Shown here: positions 16,655-25,414 of the stretch, in pieces
Layout: every line of letters starts with the position of its first letter
How positions within the stretch are numbered: the stretch's first letter is position 1
Assembly: GCF_003311635.1 (NCBI RefSeq)
Contig: NZ_QEXL01000003.1
Coordinates: 92,989 to 156,988 of the forward strand
Direction: 5' to 3'
Source of the DNA: Novacetimonas cocois
Lineage (GTDB): Bacteria > Pseudomonadota > Alphaproteobacteria > Acetobacterales > Acetobacteraceae
Length of the DNA stretch: 64,000 nucleotides
Position numbers and translations under genes: made by a program
The notes under the pieces: model-generated
Told to the model about the DNA's origin: nothing
Seen by the model: only the letters and a program-made list of their open reading frames with translations
Databases searched by the model: none

Positions 16655-17614
16655 GTGGTTGATGTACCGCGATACGCCGTCCTGTTCCGTACCCATACAT
16701 GGGACAGTTTTGTCGAGCGTCAGTTTTTCCGGCTTCAGTCATTGATTGGTCAGGGCGACCTGTTTGTGGTTGTCAACAACACGTCAGGGAAAACCAGAAT
16801 TCCAGATACGCTCCGGGTTGTTGAGTTTCAGGAATCCGATTTCGCGAAAATGGGCCTGGCCGATGGCGGCGAAGGAAACCTGATGTGGTATAATGTGGAT
16901 TATGCATTATATTTTTTCATGAATATATATAATGATTATGATTATTATGTACTCTTTGAATACGATGTCCGTGGAAACGTGAATTTTGATGAATTGATCA
17001 AAAAAGTCCACGACAACAGAAGCGATCTTGTCGGGGTGACGGCAAGCGGCGCCTTTAATAAATGGTGGTTTTTTCGATCATGTGTCGGCGTTTATGAGGA
17101 AAAGGAGCTGGTAAAGACATTTCTGCAGATCGGTATTTTCTCCAGACGTGCCGTATCCCTGCTCCTGCGGCGACGTCTGGAAATGTCAGAACAGTTTCGT
17201 GCCGGCATGCTGAAGAACTGGCCCCATTGTGAAGCATTCATTCCGATAGAAATAAGAAAGGCAGGCTATCGCTTTTCGGATCTATCCAGTTATGTAAACG
17301 TGAATCGTTACAGTCATGAACCCGCCTACCTTGAAGAAGATACAGATTTTCTTGAGGAAAACGAGATCATGCACCCGGTTCTCGATACAAAACGGTATAT
17401 CCTGAGTACGATCCGCTATGAAGGACGACCGGAAAAGTTTTTTATTCCATCAAGTTCTTTTGGAAAGAAACTTCGTCGCTTTCCCATAAGCAGCTATGGC
17501 GTTCCCCTGTTTCATGCCCTGAAAAAGCGGGCAAGACTGCTGTTCTCCCTGCTGGGTGAAAAAATATTTTCCTATCGTATCGGCAGGATCAGGAAAATCA
17601 GGGAAGAATTCTGA
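16655..17614 (+). CDS. Unrecognised glycosyltransferase-like protein of the sugar cluster
   Basis: A 319-residue protein I cannot place in a named family. It opens like a glycosyltransferase core (RYAVLFRTHTWDSFVERQFF, then DLFVVVNNTS), and has YDYYVLFEYDVRGNV (about residues 101-115), where EYD could play the role of a DxD metal site. It has a basic C-terminal tail and no signal peptide or clear membrane helix. The base composition is clearly AT-rich at 16890-16960, unlike flanking chromosomal genes, which suggests transfer. GTG at 16655 has AGGGA 8 nt before it. It sits between the C-methyltransferase and a secreted beta-helix protein, so transfer of the modified sugar is a reasonable guess. 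Confidence 0.6.
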   Translation: MVDVPRYAVLFRTHTWDSFVERQFFRLQSLIGQGDLFVVVNNTSGKTRIPDTLRVVEFQESDFAKMGLADGGEGNLMWYNVDYALYFFMNIYNDYDYYVLFEYDVRGNVNFDELIKKVHDNRSDLVGVTASGAFNKWWFFRSCVGVYEEKELVKTFLQIGIFSRRAVSLLLRRRLEMSEQFRAGMLKNWPHCEAFIPIEIRKAGYRFSDLSSYVNVNRYSHEPAYLEEDTDFLEENEIMHPVLDTKRYILSTIRYEGRPEKFFIPSSSFGKKLRRFPISSYGVPLFHALKKRARLLFSLLGEKIFSYRIGRIRKIREEF

Positions 17615-17639
17615 TTGAAATCACAATGAGGCATTCGGC

Positions 17640-18611
17640 ATGAAATTCGGTTATATGGCGGTGATACTGCTATCGGGACTATTGGGAACACAGGGAACCG
17701 CGCAGGCCGCATCTACGGGTGTGGATGCGGCATCCAACCTGCCCGCGGCATTGAAATCCTGTTACAGCGGACATGGCCCATGCATCATCAACCTGTCCGG
17801 CCGGACCGTGCATCTGACTCATGGCGTGCTCATCAATCCCCTGCGTGTCACGTTACAGGACGGACGGATCGATGCTTCCGCCCTGCCTCCGGGCGAAGCG
17901 GCGCTGACGATCAGCACCGACAGTGAAACTGTTTCCGATTATGGATCATTTCTTCATTATATCAAGGGAATACGCCTGATCGGAAACGAAAATGCAGACG
18001 GGATCGTTTTCAACAGCGTCCATAATGACAATATACTTGCGGCCGCGATGACATTGGAAAACATGTCCATTTCCGGTTTCCGCCGGGGAATTACGTTCGC
18101 CAATCATTGTTACGGATTCGGGTTGTCGCATATCCAGATATTCAACAACAAGACCGGAATATACACGATGCCTGCGGTCCAGGACGCAGGGGAACGTATC
18201 ACGTTCGTTGATGTCGGTGTCTTCAACAATCAGTTGGGGATCGATGACGAAGGCGGGTTCGAGATGGACTGGGTTGGCGGTCACTGGGATTATAATGGCA
18301 GGACGGCCATTCTGTCCGCGCTGGTCGAATTTGACGGCCATATTGAAATCGGCCCATCCACCCAGCCTGTGATCGAATTGCGTGCCTTGCCAAACATGGT
18401 AGCGTCCCAGCTGTACATGACCCCCGGATCGTTCGTCATGGTCAACGGTTATAACGGAAAGCCGACGTCCGATGCGTGGATATTGTCCAACAGTCCCTAT
18501 AACGTTGTACAGTTTCCTTTCAATACATGGGGCGTGACAGGCAGGGAGGGTGTGATGAAAGGGCCCGGAAAGGTCCAGGCACCGGTCAGCGGTCCCTTCA
18601 CGCCGCACTAG
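17640..18611 (+). CDS. Secreted right-handed beta-helix (pectate-lyase-like) protein
   Basis: A 323-residue protein with a signal peptide (about residues 1-23, ending GTAQAA). The mature part shows repeating short hydrophobic strands of a parallel beta-helix: RVTLQDGRIDASAL, IKGIRLIGNENADGIVF, MTLENMSISGFRRGITF, GLSHIQIFNNKTGIYT, ITFVDVGVFNNQLGI. It resembles the single-strand pectin-lyase or tailspike fold used to bind or cleave polysaccharides. No lyase or hydrolase catalytic signature is evident to me. It lies 25 bp after the glycosyltransferase-like gene, so a periplasmic or surface role in trimming, binding or exporting the cluster's polymer is inferred. Confidence 0.65.
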   Translation: MKFGYMAVILLSGLLGTQGTAQAASTGVDAASNLPAALKSCYSGHGPCIINLSGRTVHLTHGVLINPLRVTLQDGRIDASALPPGEAALTISTDSETVSDYGSFLHYIKGIRLIGNENADGIVFNSVHNDNILAAAMTLENMSISGFRRGITFANHCYGFGLSHIQIFNNKTGIYTMPAVQDAGERITFVDVGVFNNQLGIDDEGGFEMDWVGGHWDYNGRTAILSALVEFDGHIEIGPSTQPVIELRALPNMVASQLYMTPGSFVMVNGYNGKPTSDAWILSNSPYNVVQFPFNTWGVTGREGVMKGPGKVQAPVSGPFTPH

Positions 18612-18664
18612 AAAATGCGCGCACCCTGTATTTTTCTCCGTCAGCAGAAAGGCATGTTCCTGAT

Positions 18665-19978
18665 ATGGAGACCTCGCCGGAAATACTGTACCGTCATGTG
18701 GAAAACATATTTCCTGTTTTTCGAAGCATAACCGGCAGGGGCATTCGCCAGACGCTTGAATACATTTCCGATCAGACAACGGACTTCCAGATCCATCATG
18801 TCGCGTCCGGGACCAGGGTGCTTGATTGGACGGTGCCGGATGAATGGAATGTAAACAGCGCGACGATCCGACGCACCAATGGTGAAATCGTGATCGACTG
18901 GGCACGATGCAACCTGCATCTGGTCCATTACAGTATCCCGATACATGCACGGGTTTCACGGACGGAACTGGAAAAGCATCTCCACTGGCTACCTGATCAG
19001 CCGGATCTCATTCCCTATCGCACCAGCTATTATAACCATGACTGGGGATTCTGCCTCTCCGCAAGGCAACGTGCCCAACTGACGGACGAGGAATATGACG
19101 TTGATATCCGGACCGAACTTGGACCGGGGCATCTCAGTTACGGGGAAGTGCTGATACCGGCCACACACCCCCTGAATGAAAAAGCCGACGAGGTCCTGTT
19201 TTCGGTTCACTGCTGCCATCCCTCGCTGGCAAACGACAATGCCTCCTCAATCGCAATCGCGATTGAACTGATCCGCAATCTGCGGAACATGCCCTGCCGG
19301 CATTTGTCCTATCGTTTCCTTTTCATTCCCGGGACGATCGGATCCATCACATGGCTTGCCCGTAATCGCCATATACTGCAGCATGTCCGGCACGGTCTGG
19401 TCATGAGCTGTCTGGGGGATGACGGTTCCCCCACCTATAAGCAATCCCGCCAGGGGAATGCGGCGATTGACCGCTATGCCGCCCATCTCGTGGAAACGCG
19501 CTGGGGTGGCAGGGTCGTGCCGTTCGAACCTTATGGATATGATGAGCGGCAATATTGCTCGCCCGGGTTCAATCTGCCGGTGGGATGCCTGATGCGTTCC
19601 CCCAACGGGCAGTTCGCGCAATATCATACGTCCGCCGACAATCTGGATTTTGTCACGCCGGCCGGGCTTTATGCCTCGTTCTGTTTTATTACCGACCTTG
19701 TCATGATGATCGAAAAGGATTTCCTGCCACGCAGCCTGTTTCCTTATGGGGAACCACAATTGGGACGCCGGGGCCTTTACAAGGCCATTGGCGGCGGGGA
19801 TGAAGACGCGGGCGGGGCGAAGTTCGATCAGATGACGTTGCTGTGGACCCTCAACCTTGCGGATGGCGGCCATTCGCTTCTGGATATCGCGATACGGGCG
19901 GACAAACCCTTTGCCGCCGTGGCTGCTGCGGCAGACGCCCTGACGCAGGCAGGCCTTCTGGCGCAGCGGTCAGGCTGA
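18665..19978 (+). CDS. DUF4910 aminopeptidase-like protein with C-terminal winged helix
   Basis: A 437-residue cytoplasmic protein of the DUF4910/DUF2172 family, related to M28 zinc aminopeptidases. Seen: N-terminal FRSITGRGIRQTLEYI, the family's DWTVPDEWNV, metal-site-like VHCCHPSLANDNASS, FIPGTIGSI, QYCSPGFNLPVGCLMRSP, YHTSADNLDFV, and a C-terminal winged-helix-like LLWTLNLADGGHSLLDIA. These proteins recur in polysaccharide and modified-sugar clusters, but their reaction is not established. I chose ATG 18665 because family homology starts there; the open frame begins upstream inside the preceding gene. It ends with a 9-bp convergent overlap with the antiporter gene. Confidence 0.82.
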   Translation: METSPEILYRHVENIFPVFRSITGRGIRQTLEYISDQTTDFQIHHVASGTRVLDWTVPDEWNVNSATIRRTNGEIVIDWARCNLHLVHYSIPIHARVSRTELEKHLHWLPDQPDLIPYRTSYYNHDWGFCLSARQRAQLTDEEYDVDIRTELGPGHLSYGEVLIPATHPLNEKADEVLFSVHCCHPSLANDNASSIAIAIELIRNLRNMPCRHLSYRFLFIPGTIGSITWLARNRHILQHVRHGLVMSCLGDDGSPTYKQSRQGNAAIDRYAAHLVETRWGGRVVPFEPYGYDERQYCSPGFNLPVGCLMRSPNGQFAQYHTSADNLDFVTPAGLYASFCFITDLVMMIEKDFLPRSLFPYGEPQLGRRGLYKAIGGGDEDAGGAKFDQMTLLWTLNLADGGHSLLDIAIRADKPFAAVAAAADALTQAGLLAQRSG

Positions 19979-21208
19979 TCCGATCGGCCCATCCTTCCAT
20001 GTCGGCCGTTGCTTCATCACGAGCCGGAACATGGGTCCCGTCAGCGTCGTGGACGTGACAGCCAGGATCATCAGGGAGGCATAGGCGAATTCCGAAATCA
20101 TGCCCTTGCCATGCAGGATGGTGGCGGCAACGATTTCCATCAGCCCCTTACACTGCAAAAGCGCGCCCATGCCAAGCGCCTCGGAACGGGACATGTCGGG
20201 AGATGGCGGATAAAGGACGACCGCCCCCATCTTGCTTCCGATCGAAATGACGACAAGCATGAAGGACGCGAACACGGATGGCCATGTCAGGGCCTCGCCA
20301 TTGATGTGCATGCCGCTGTGGCCAAAGAACATGGGCGCCAGCCAGAACAGGGCGAACGTTCCCACCTTTTCCACCGGCAGGCGACGGACCCATCGGGGGG
20401 GCATGACAGCACCAGCATAATAAGCCCCGATAAGTTCATGCAGCCCGATTTCCCTGCTGGCCCATGCCCCGGCCACCAGCCAGACCGGCACGCACATCCA
20501 GATGACCCACATGGGGGGCTGCTGCAGACGCCGTGTGGCCGCGCCACTAATGAGGGCAAGCATGCCCAGCAGGGCAACGGCCAGGAACTGCTGGATGCGC
20601 CATCCGTGGAAAGCATCCGACCCTTCCGCCGCGAACTGCAGGCAGGCCAGCCCGATCCACAATGCGGCGTCGTCCACAACCGCCAGTCGCAGCGCCAACT
20701 GACCCATCGGACGTTCCGCTGGTGAAAGTTCGCGCACAATTCCGATCAGCACCGGCAGGGCACTGACGGCAAGGCACAGCCCGATGGACATGGCCCCGAT
20801 GACAGGGCTGCCGTGTGGCGTCTCCCACCCGTGAAGGGGCAGGAAATAAAAATAGATCAGCACGGAGCCGATGCAGAAAGGCACCCCCAGCGCCACCAGC
20901 GCGCTTGCCAGCAACCGCCCCAGCGATGGCGAGGTGAAGGTCTGGTTGGGATCCGTGCCATCGGACAGCTGCCACATGTCCAGCCCGGCGGTAAAGGCAA
21001 GCACGAGCACGGCGATCCAGCCAATGTTTTCGCCATATTGGGAGGGAATGCCCCATGCGCCGACGGGGTATTTTGTAACGGCGATCACGATCCCCACCAG
21101 AATGGGAATTACGACAATCGGTACGGCTTTCCGGCAGAGGTGCCACAATAGCAGAGGAATAAAAACGAACAGGACTATGTCCGCCGAAAAATGAAACATC
21201 CTATCCAT
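19970..21208 (-). CDS. Cation:proton antiporter (CPA2-type), paralogue 1
   Basis: A 412-residue integral membrane protein with about 12 hydrophobic segments. It belongs to the monovalent cation:proton antiporter-2 group (Kef/Nha-like core without regulatory domains). Seen: IPILVGIVIAV, LAFTAGLDMWQ, LALRLAVVDDAALWIGLA with the paired Asp typical of the ion site, LIGAYYAGAVMPP, EKVGTFALFWLAPMFFGHSG and LLQCKGLMEIVAATIL. It exchanges Na+ or K+ for H+ across the inner membrane, useful under acid stress. It has a close paralogue at 62319-63575 in this window. The 252-bp region upstream is AT-rich and presumably holds its promoter. Confidence 0.88.
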   Translation of the reverse strand: MDRMFHFSADIVLFVFIPLLLWHLCRKAVPIVVIPILVGIVIAVTKYPVGAWGIPSQYGENIGWIAVLVLAFTAGLDMWQLSDGTDPNQTFTSPSLGRLLASALVALGVPFCIGSVLIYFYFLPLHGWETPHGSPVIGAMSIGLCLAVSALPVLIGIVRELSPAERPMGQLALRLAVVDDAALWIGLACLQFAAEGSDAFHGWRIQQFLAVALLGMLALISGAATRRLQQPPMWVIWMCVPVWLVAGAWASREIGLHELIGAYYAGAVMPPRWVRRLPVEKVGTFALFWLAPMFFGHSGMHINGEALTWPSVFASFMLVVISIGSKMGAVVLYPPSPDMSRSEALGMGALLQCKGLMEIVAATILHGKGMISEFAYASLMILAVTSTTLTGPMFRLVMKQRPTWKDGPIGSA

Positions 21209-21460
21209 GCCGTTCTCTTTTGTTTTTGTTTCCGACCCGGATTGTTATATATCGATATGCAGGGCATGTAAATAAAACGTCACCTGTCCGGCACATCCTG
21301 ATGCGGCACAGAAATCAAAGAAATCCCATCTTTCGTGAAAAATGATTTTCATTCAGATTTGATAGGATATTTGATTTCATGATAAATCCATATGTATTTT
21401 TAATACTGAATGTAATATTTGCAAATCTCCGGTCTATTCCGTGGACGTCATGATGTATTG

Positions 21461-23527
21461 TCAGACGTATGCCCGGTTTCCATCCATGCTGATGGCGGCC
21501 GTGCGTTCAATACCGTCAAGGCATCCCATCACCTGCAACAGCCACGGATCGGCTCCGTCACGTTGCGCCGCCGCCCGTAACCGACGCCGCGTGACGGAGA
21601 TCATCGCCAGCCCCCGCCGGCTGACGGGCTGGTATCGCGCCAGTGTCCGCAGCAGCACGGCAAGGCTGTGGGAGGCATCGTTATCCTGTTCACGTTTCAG
21701 CTGACGCAGCAGCAGGATATTCAGTCCGACCGCCGATAGCATGAGTGCCTGGCGGATTTCCCCTGCCGCCGCGCGGTCCCCGGCCTGTGCGGCATGGCGG
21801 ACCAGCCGCCCGATCCGGTCGACGCTGGTTCCGATCCACCATTGGGGTAGCGGGGGCAGCGGCATGATACACAATCCGCGCAGTTCGGCACGGATATGCG
21901 CGGCAAAGCGGACGCGTTCCTCCGCCGCGCAGAAAGGCAGCACCAGCCGGAATACCAGCACGCTCAGCCCGACAGCCAGCACTGTATGCAGTGCGTTGTT
22001 CAGGAAGGTGATTTCATCCACCCGCAACTGGTTCCCCGGCATCAGGAGATTGGGCATCAGCAGCCCGTAGGCCGCAGCCGCACCAGCAGTGCCGGGATTA
22101 TATTTTGCCAGGCCACCGACAAACAGGAATATGCCCAGCACGAAGGCCAGTTCCTCGTAATTGCTGAGATAGGGCACGATCCACAGGTCCAGGCATCCGG
22201 CGGCAACGGCGGACCATATCGCGCCTGACAGGAAGCGCAGCGTCCCCACGACCGGGTTTTCCCGTGTAGCGAACAGGCCGCATACCAGCGTGGTGATCGC
22301 GATAAATCCCATCCCGCCGGGCCATGCGGTCACTTCATAGACAAGGCCGGCGATCATGATGGCCGCCGCGCCACGCAAACCGTTATACAGCGCAAGCCGC
22401 AGGTCCCGATGCCCCGGCAGGCGGAAGCGGAACCGGTCATGTGCCGGTGGCGTGAAAATGGCCTGACAGTGCTCCAGCGCCTGCGCGAGATCCGTCATCG
22501 CGGCATGCAACATGGTGTGGGTGACACGCCGCGCCTCATCCTTGTTGTCATACAGGGCGCGATCGTGAAACAGCGTGGCGAGGGCTTTGGCCTCCCCGTG
22601 CAATGCCTGCAATATGCCCTGGTGCAACCGGCATGAATGCAGGCTGTCACACAGGCGCAAAAGCCGTTCGCGCGTATCCAGAAGAACCGGGTCCCCCTGC
22701 CCTGCCGCGCCGGACAGGCCGAACAGGCGTGTGACCATGATGGAAATATTGGCGAAAACCGCACGCGCATGATCCCCGGCATGGGAATGGCGCCCCATTT
22801 CAATGGCAGGAAATTCTATTCCCCTGTGAACCGATACCATCATGTCCGAAAACTCGCCCGCATGGGTCAGGGTCTCGCGGTCATGCAGCACGATTTCGCG
22901 CAGCAGCAGCGCAAGCTGGTGCAGGACCTCCTCCACCCGCGCATGCATTGTCGCACGCGCCCGGGTCGCCAGGTCATGGGCGAACAGCAATGCCATCGCG
23001 GCCTCGCACACCACCCCCAGTACGATATAGGTCGCGCGCGATACCGCGATGAAAAAGACATTGTCGGGCTGTGATGCGGCGGCGACCGCGATGATGGAAC
23101 AGGTATATCCGGACAGCACGAAAGCATAGGAGCGGAAATTCAGGCTGAACGTCGCAAGGAAACTGCACAGCCCGATCCAGATGGCCACAGCGGGGAAAAA
23201 CAGCCATGCCTGTTGCGGAAACGCGGCGATGAAGACCACGGCCGCGATCGCCCCGGCCATGGTACCCACGATCCGCCAGCGCGCCTTGGACATGCTTTCG
23301 CCCCGGCGCACCTGCGCCACGGACCAGACGGTCGCCACGGCCCATTGGGGACTGTCGAGTTCCATCCAGAACGCCACCGCCAGCGCGAGGAGCGAGGCCA
23401 GCGTATTGCGCAGGGCAAAACCCACGGCCTGCGGCGTGGGGCAGAACAGCCATTGCATCATGGCGGCCCCATTGCGCGTCCATGCCGGACGAAAGGGCAC
23501 ACTCGTCATGAAACGGTGAAGATACAT
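21461..23527 (-). CDS. FUSC family membrane exporter (fusaric acid resistance / AaeB-like)
   Basis: A 688-residue protein with the two-block membrane layout of FUSC/AaeB proteins. About five helices follow residue 35 (FALRNTLASLLALAVAFWMEL, DSPQWAVATVWSVAQ, VGTMAGAIAAVVFIAAFP). A soluble middle (about 190-400) separates them from a second helix block (LRGAAAIMIAGLVYEVTAWP, WSAVAAGCLDLWIVPYL, FVLGIFLFVGGLAKY). AaeB-type pumps export aromatic carboxylic acids. It lies 55 bp downstream of malic enzyme on the same strand and may be cotranscribed with it. No strong ribosome site is seen at 23527; ATG 23509 is an alternative. No membrane-fusion partner gene is adjacent. Confidence 0.87.
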   Translation of the reverse strand: MYLHRFMTSVPFRPAWTRNGAAMMQWLFCPTPQAVGFALRNTLASLLALAVAFWMELDSPQWAVATVWSVAQVRRGESMSKARWRIVGTMAGAIAAVVFIAAFPQQAWLFFPAVAIWIGLCSFLATFSLNFRSYAFVLSGYTCSIIAVAAASQPDNVFFIAVSRATYIVLGVVCEAAMALLFAHDLATRARATMHARVEEVLHQLALLLREIVLHDRETLTHAGEFSDMMVSVHRGIEFPAIEMGRHSHAGDHARAVFANISIMVTRLFGLSGAAGQGDPVLLDTRERLLRLCDSLHSCRLHQGILQALHGEAKALATLFHDRALYDNKDEARRVTHTMLHAAMTDLAQALEHCQAIFTPPAHDRFRFRLPGHRDLRLALYNGLRGAAAIMIAGLVYEVTAWPGGMGFIAITTLVCGLFATRENPVVGTLRFLSGAIWSAVAAGCLDLWIVPYLSNYEELAFVLGIFLFVGGLAKYNPGTAGAAAAYGLLMPNLLMPGNQLRVDEITFLNNALHTVLAVGLSVLVFRLVLPFCAAEERVRFAAHIRAELRGLCIMPLPPLPQWWIGTSVDRIGRLVRHAAQAGDRAAAGEIRQALMLSAVGLNILLLRQLKREQDNDASHSLAVLLRTLARYQPVSRRGLAMISVTRRRLRAAAQRDGADPWLLQVMGCLDGIERTAAISMDGNRAYV

Positions 23528-23582
23528 CAGCTATGACGCATTCTGATGTAATGGAAATGCATTGCGTGGCGGTGGCGCGTCC

Positions 23583-25298
23583 TCAGCCATCCACCTTTTC
23601 ATAAGGCTGGTACCGCGCGGTCCATGTCGCGTTTCGCAGGGCGGTTTCCGTCTCGGCCTCCGTGGCGGGTGGGGCCACGCCTTCCGCCTGTCCCTGCCGG
23701 ATCAGGGCGCGGGCCACGGAAACAGCGACCCTGGGCAGTTCGGAGACCGGCGGCAGGAGCGGCGCGCTGTCTGGCCCGTGTGCATGTGCCGCAGGTGAAC
23801 GTTCCGCCAGCGCGTGGGCCGCGGCAAGGAACATGCCATCCGTCATGCGTGTGATGCCGCCTGCCACCACCGCCAGGCCGACACCGGGAAAGACATAGGA
23901 ATTGTTGATCTGGTCCACCGGGCGTTCCTGCCCGTTGAAGACAACCGGCGCGAAAGGTCCCCCCGTCCCGATGATGGCGCGACCATCCGTCCATTCCAGC
24001 AGATCCGCAGGCGTCGCCTCGATATTGGCGGTCGGGTTGGACAGGGCGAAGATAACGGGACGCGATGTTCCCGTGATCATGGGGGCGATGATGTCGCGCG
24101 TGAACGCCCCGCCCTGCCCTGACGTGCCAATCAGCATGGTGGGACGGACATGCGCCATGACATCCGCCAGCGAGAGATGGGCGGGATCGCGCACATGCCA
24201 TTCCGCCGCGATATCCGCAGGCTGGGCAAAGGGGCGCTGCCCGTCGGTAATGCCTGCCATTCCCTGCCGGACAAGGCCGTCGACATCGATCATGAAAAAG
24301 CGACGACGCGCCTCCTGCGGGTCCATGCCGTCCGCGATCATAAGGCGCGACAGCAGGTCCGCGATGCCGCAGCCCGCGCCCCCCGCGCCGAAGATGACGA
24401 TGCGCTGTTGCGCGACCGGCGCGGCCCCAGCCCTGATTGCCGCCAGAAGTGCGCCGACGGTGACGCCGGCCGTGCCCTGTATGTCATCGTTATAGGTGCA
24501 CATCCGCCCGCGATAACGATGAAGGATCCGCAGCGCGTCCGCGCCCGCCAGATCCTCCCAGTGCAGGGCGATATGGGGCCAGCGCGCTTCCACCGCTTCG
24601 ACGAATTCGGCGATGAACGCGTCGTATTCCGCACCGCGCACGCGCGGATGACGCCAGCCGATGTAATCCGGATCCTCCAGCAGGGTCGCATTGTCCGTTC
24701 CCACGTCAAGCTCGATGGGAAGGGCGCATGCCGGGTCCAGGCCGCCACAGGCCGTGTAGAGCGCCAGCTTGCCGATCGGAATGCCCATTCCGTTGGCGCC
24801 CTGATCGCCAATGCCCAGGATGCTGCCCCCGTCGCTGGCAACGATCACGTGCACGTCGTCCCACTGCGGGTCCGACAGGATATCGGCCAGCCTCCCCCTG
24901 TCTTCGTAACTCAGGAACAGCCCGCGCGGACGTGTCCATATCTGGCTGAACTGCCGGCAGGCGCGCCCGATGCACGGGGTGTAGATAATGGGCAGATAGT
25001 GTTCGAGCGACTGCGCGATGATGGCGTAGAAAAGCGTTTCATTCCGGTCCTGGATTTCGCGCAACGCAACATGGCGCGAAAAATTGTCCGGCAGGGCCGC
25101 AAGCCGTCGCGTGGCGCGGGCGACCTGGCGTTCCAGCGTCGTGACATTGGCCGGGAGCAGCCCGTGCAATCCGAACAGATCCCTTTCGCGCATGTCAAAG
25201 GCATTTCCCTTGTTCAAAACAGGACATTCCAGAAGGTTACGGCCATGCAGGCTGACCTTGCGGGGGGATGTACGGGAAAGGCGCGCGGAAAAAGGCAT
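23583..25298 (-). CDS. maeA: NAD-dependent malic enzyme
   Basis: A 571-residue malic enzyme (malate + NAD+ to pyruvate + CO2 + NADH), full length for the bacterial SfcA/MaeA type. Seen: NLLECPVLNKGNAF and LFGLHGLLPANV near the N-terminus, YTPCIGRACRQFS, the malate-site SDGGSILGIGDQGANGMGIP, metal ligands in FNDDIQGTAGV-like YNDDIQGTAGVTVG, the NAD loop FGAGGAGCGIADLL, and FALSNPTANIEAT. The start at 25298 keeps the conserved N-terminus although no good ribosome site is visible. A LysR-type regulator is divergent across a 116-bp gap containing a direct repeat, so local regulation is likely. Confidence 0.95.
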   Translation of the reverse strand: MPFSARLSRTSPRKVSLHGRNLLECPVLNKGNAFDMRERDLFGLHGLLPANVTTLERQVARATRRLAALPDNFSRHVALREIQDRNETLFYAIIAQSLEHYLPIIYTPCIGRACRQFSQIWTRPRGLFLSYEDRGRLADILSDPQWDDVHVIVASDGGSILGIGDQGANGMGIPIGKLALYTACGGLDPACALPIELDVGTDNATLLEDPDYIGWRHPRVRGAEYDAFIAEFVEAVEARWPHIALHWEDLAGADALRILHRYRGRMCTYNDDIQGTAGVTVGALLAAIRAGAAPVAQQRIVIFGAGGAGCGIADLLSRLMIADGMDPQEARRRFFMIDVDGLVRQGMAGITDGQRPFAQPADIAAEWHVRDPAHLSLADVMAHVRPTMLIGTSGQGGAFTRDIIAPMITGTSRPVIFALSNPTANIEATPADLLEWTDGRAIIGTGGPFAPVVFNGQERPVDQINNSYVFPGVGLAVVAGGITRMTDGMFLAAAHALAERSPAAHAHGPDSAPLLPPVSELPRVAVSVARALIRQGQAEGVAPPATEAETETALRNATWTARYQPYEKVDG

Positions 25299-25333
25299 CA
25301 GAACTCGATATTGCGATCACGGTGAAAGGATGC

Positions 25334-25359
25334 GCACAATACCGATCCGCACAATTCCG
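25334..25359. promoter_or_regulatory. 11-bp direct repeats between maeA and lysR-type gene
   Basis: GCACAATACCG (25334-25344) and GCACAATTCCG (25349-25359) match at 10 of 11 positions with a 15-bp period, inside the short divergent promoter region. This is a candidate binding site for the adjacent LysR-type regulator or another factor. It is seen directly; the role is inferred. Confidence 0.45.
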
Positions 25360-25414
25360 TGTAGAGCACGCGCATGCACGGTAACCGTACGCCAGACGCA
25401 ATCATGGAGAGCGC

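Noticed and set aside
21341-21353. AATGATTTTCATT dyad upstream of the first antiporter as a Fur-like box
   Set aside because: Only short arms match and the local sequence is AT-rich; the downstream gene is not an iron gene.
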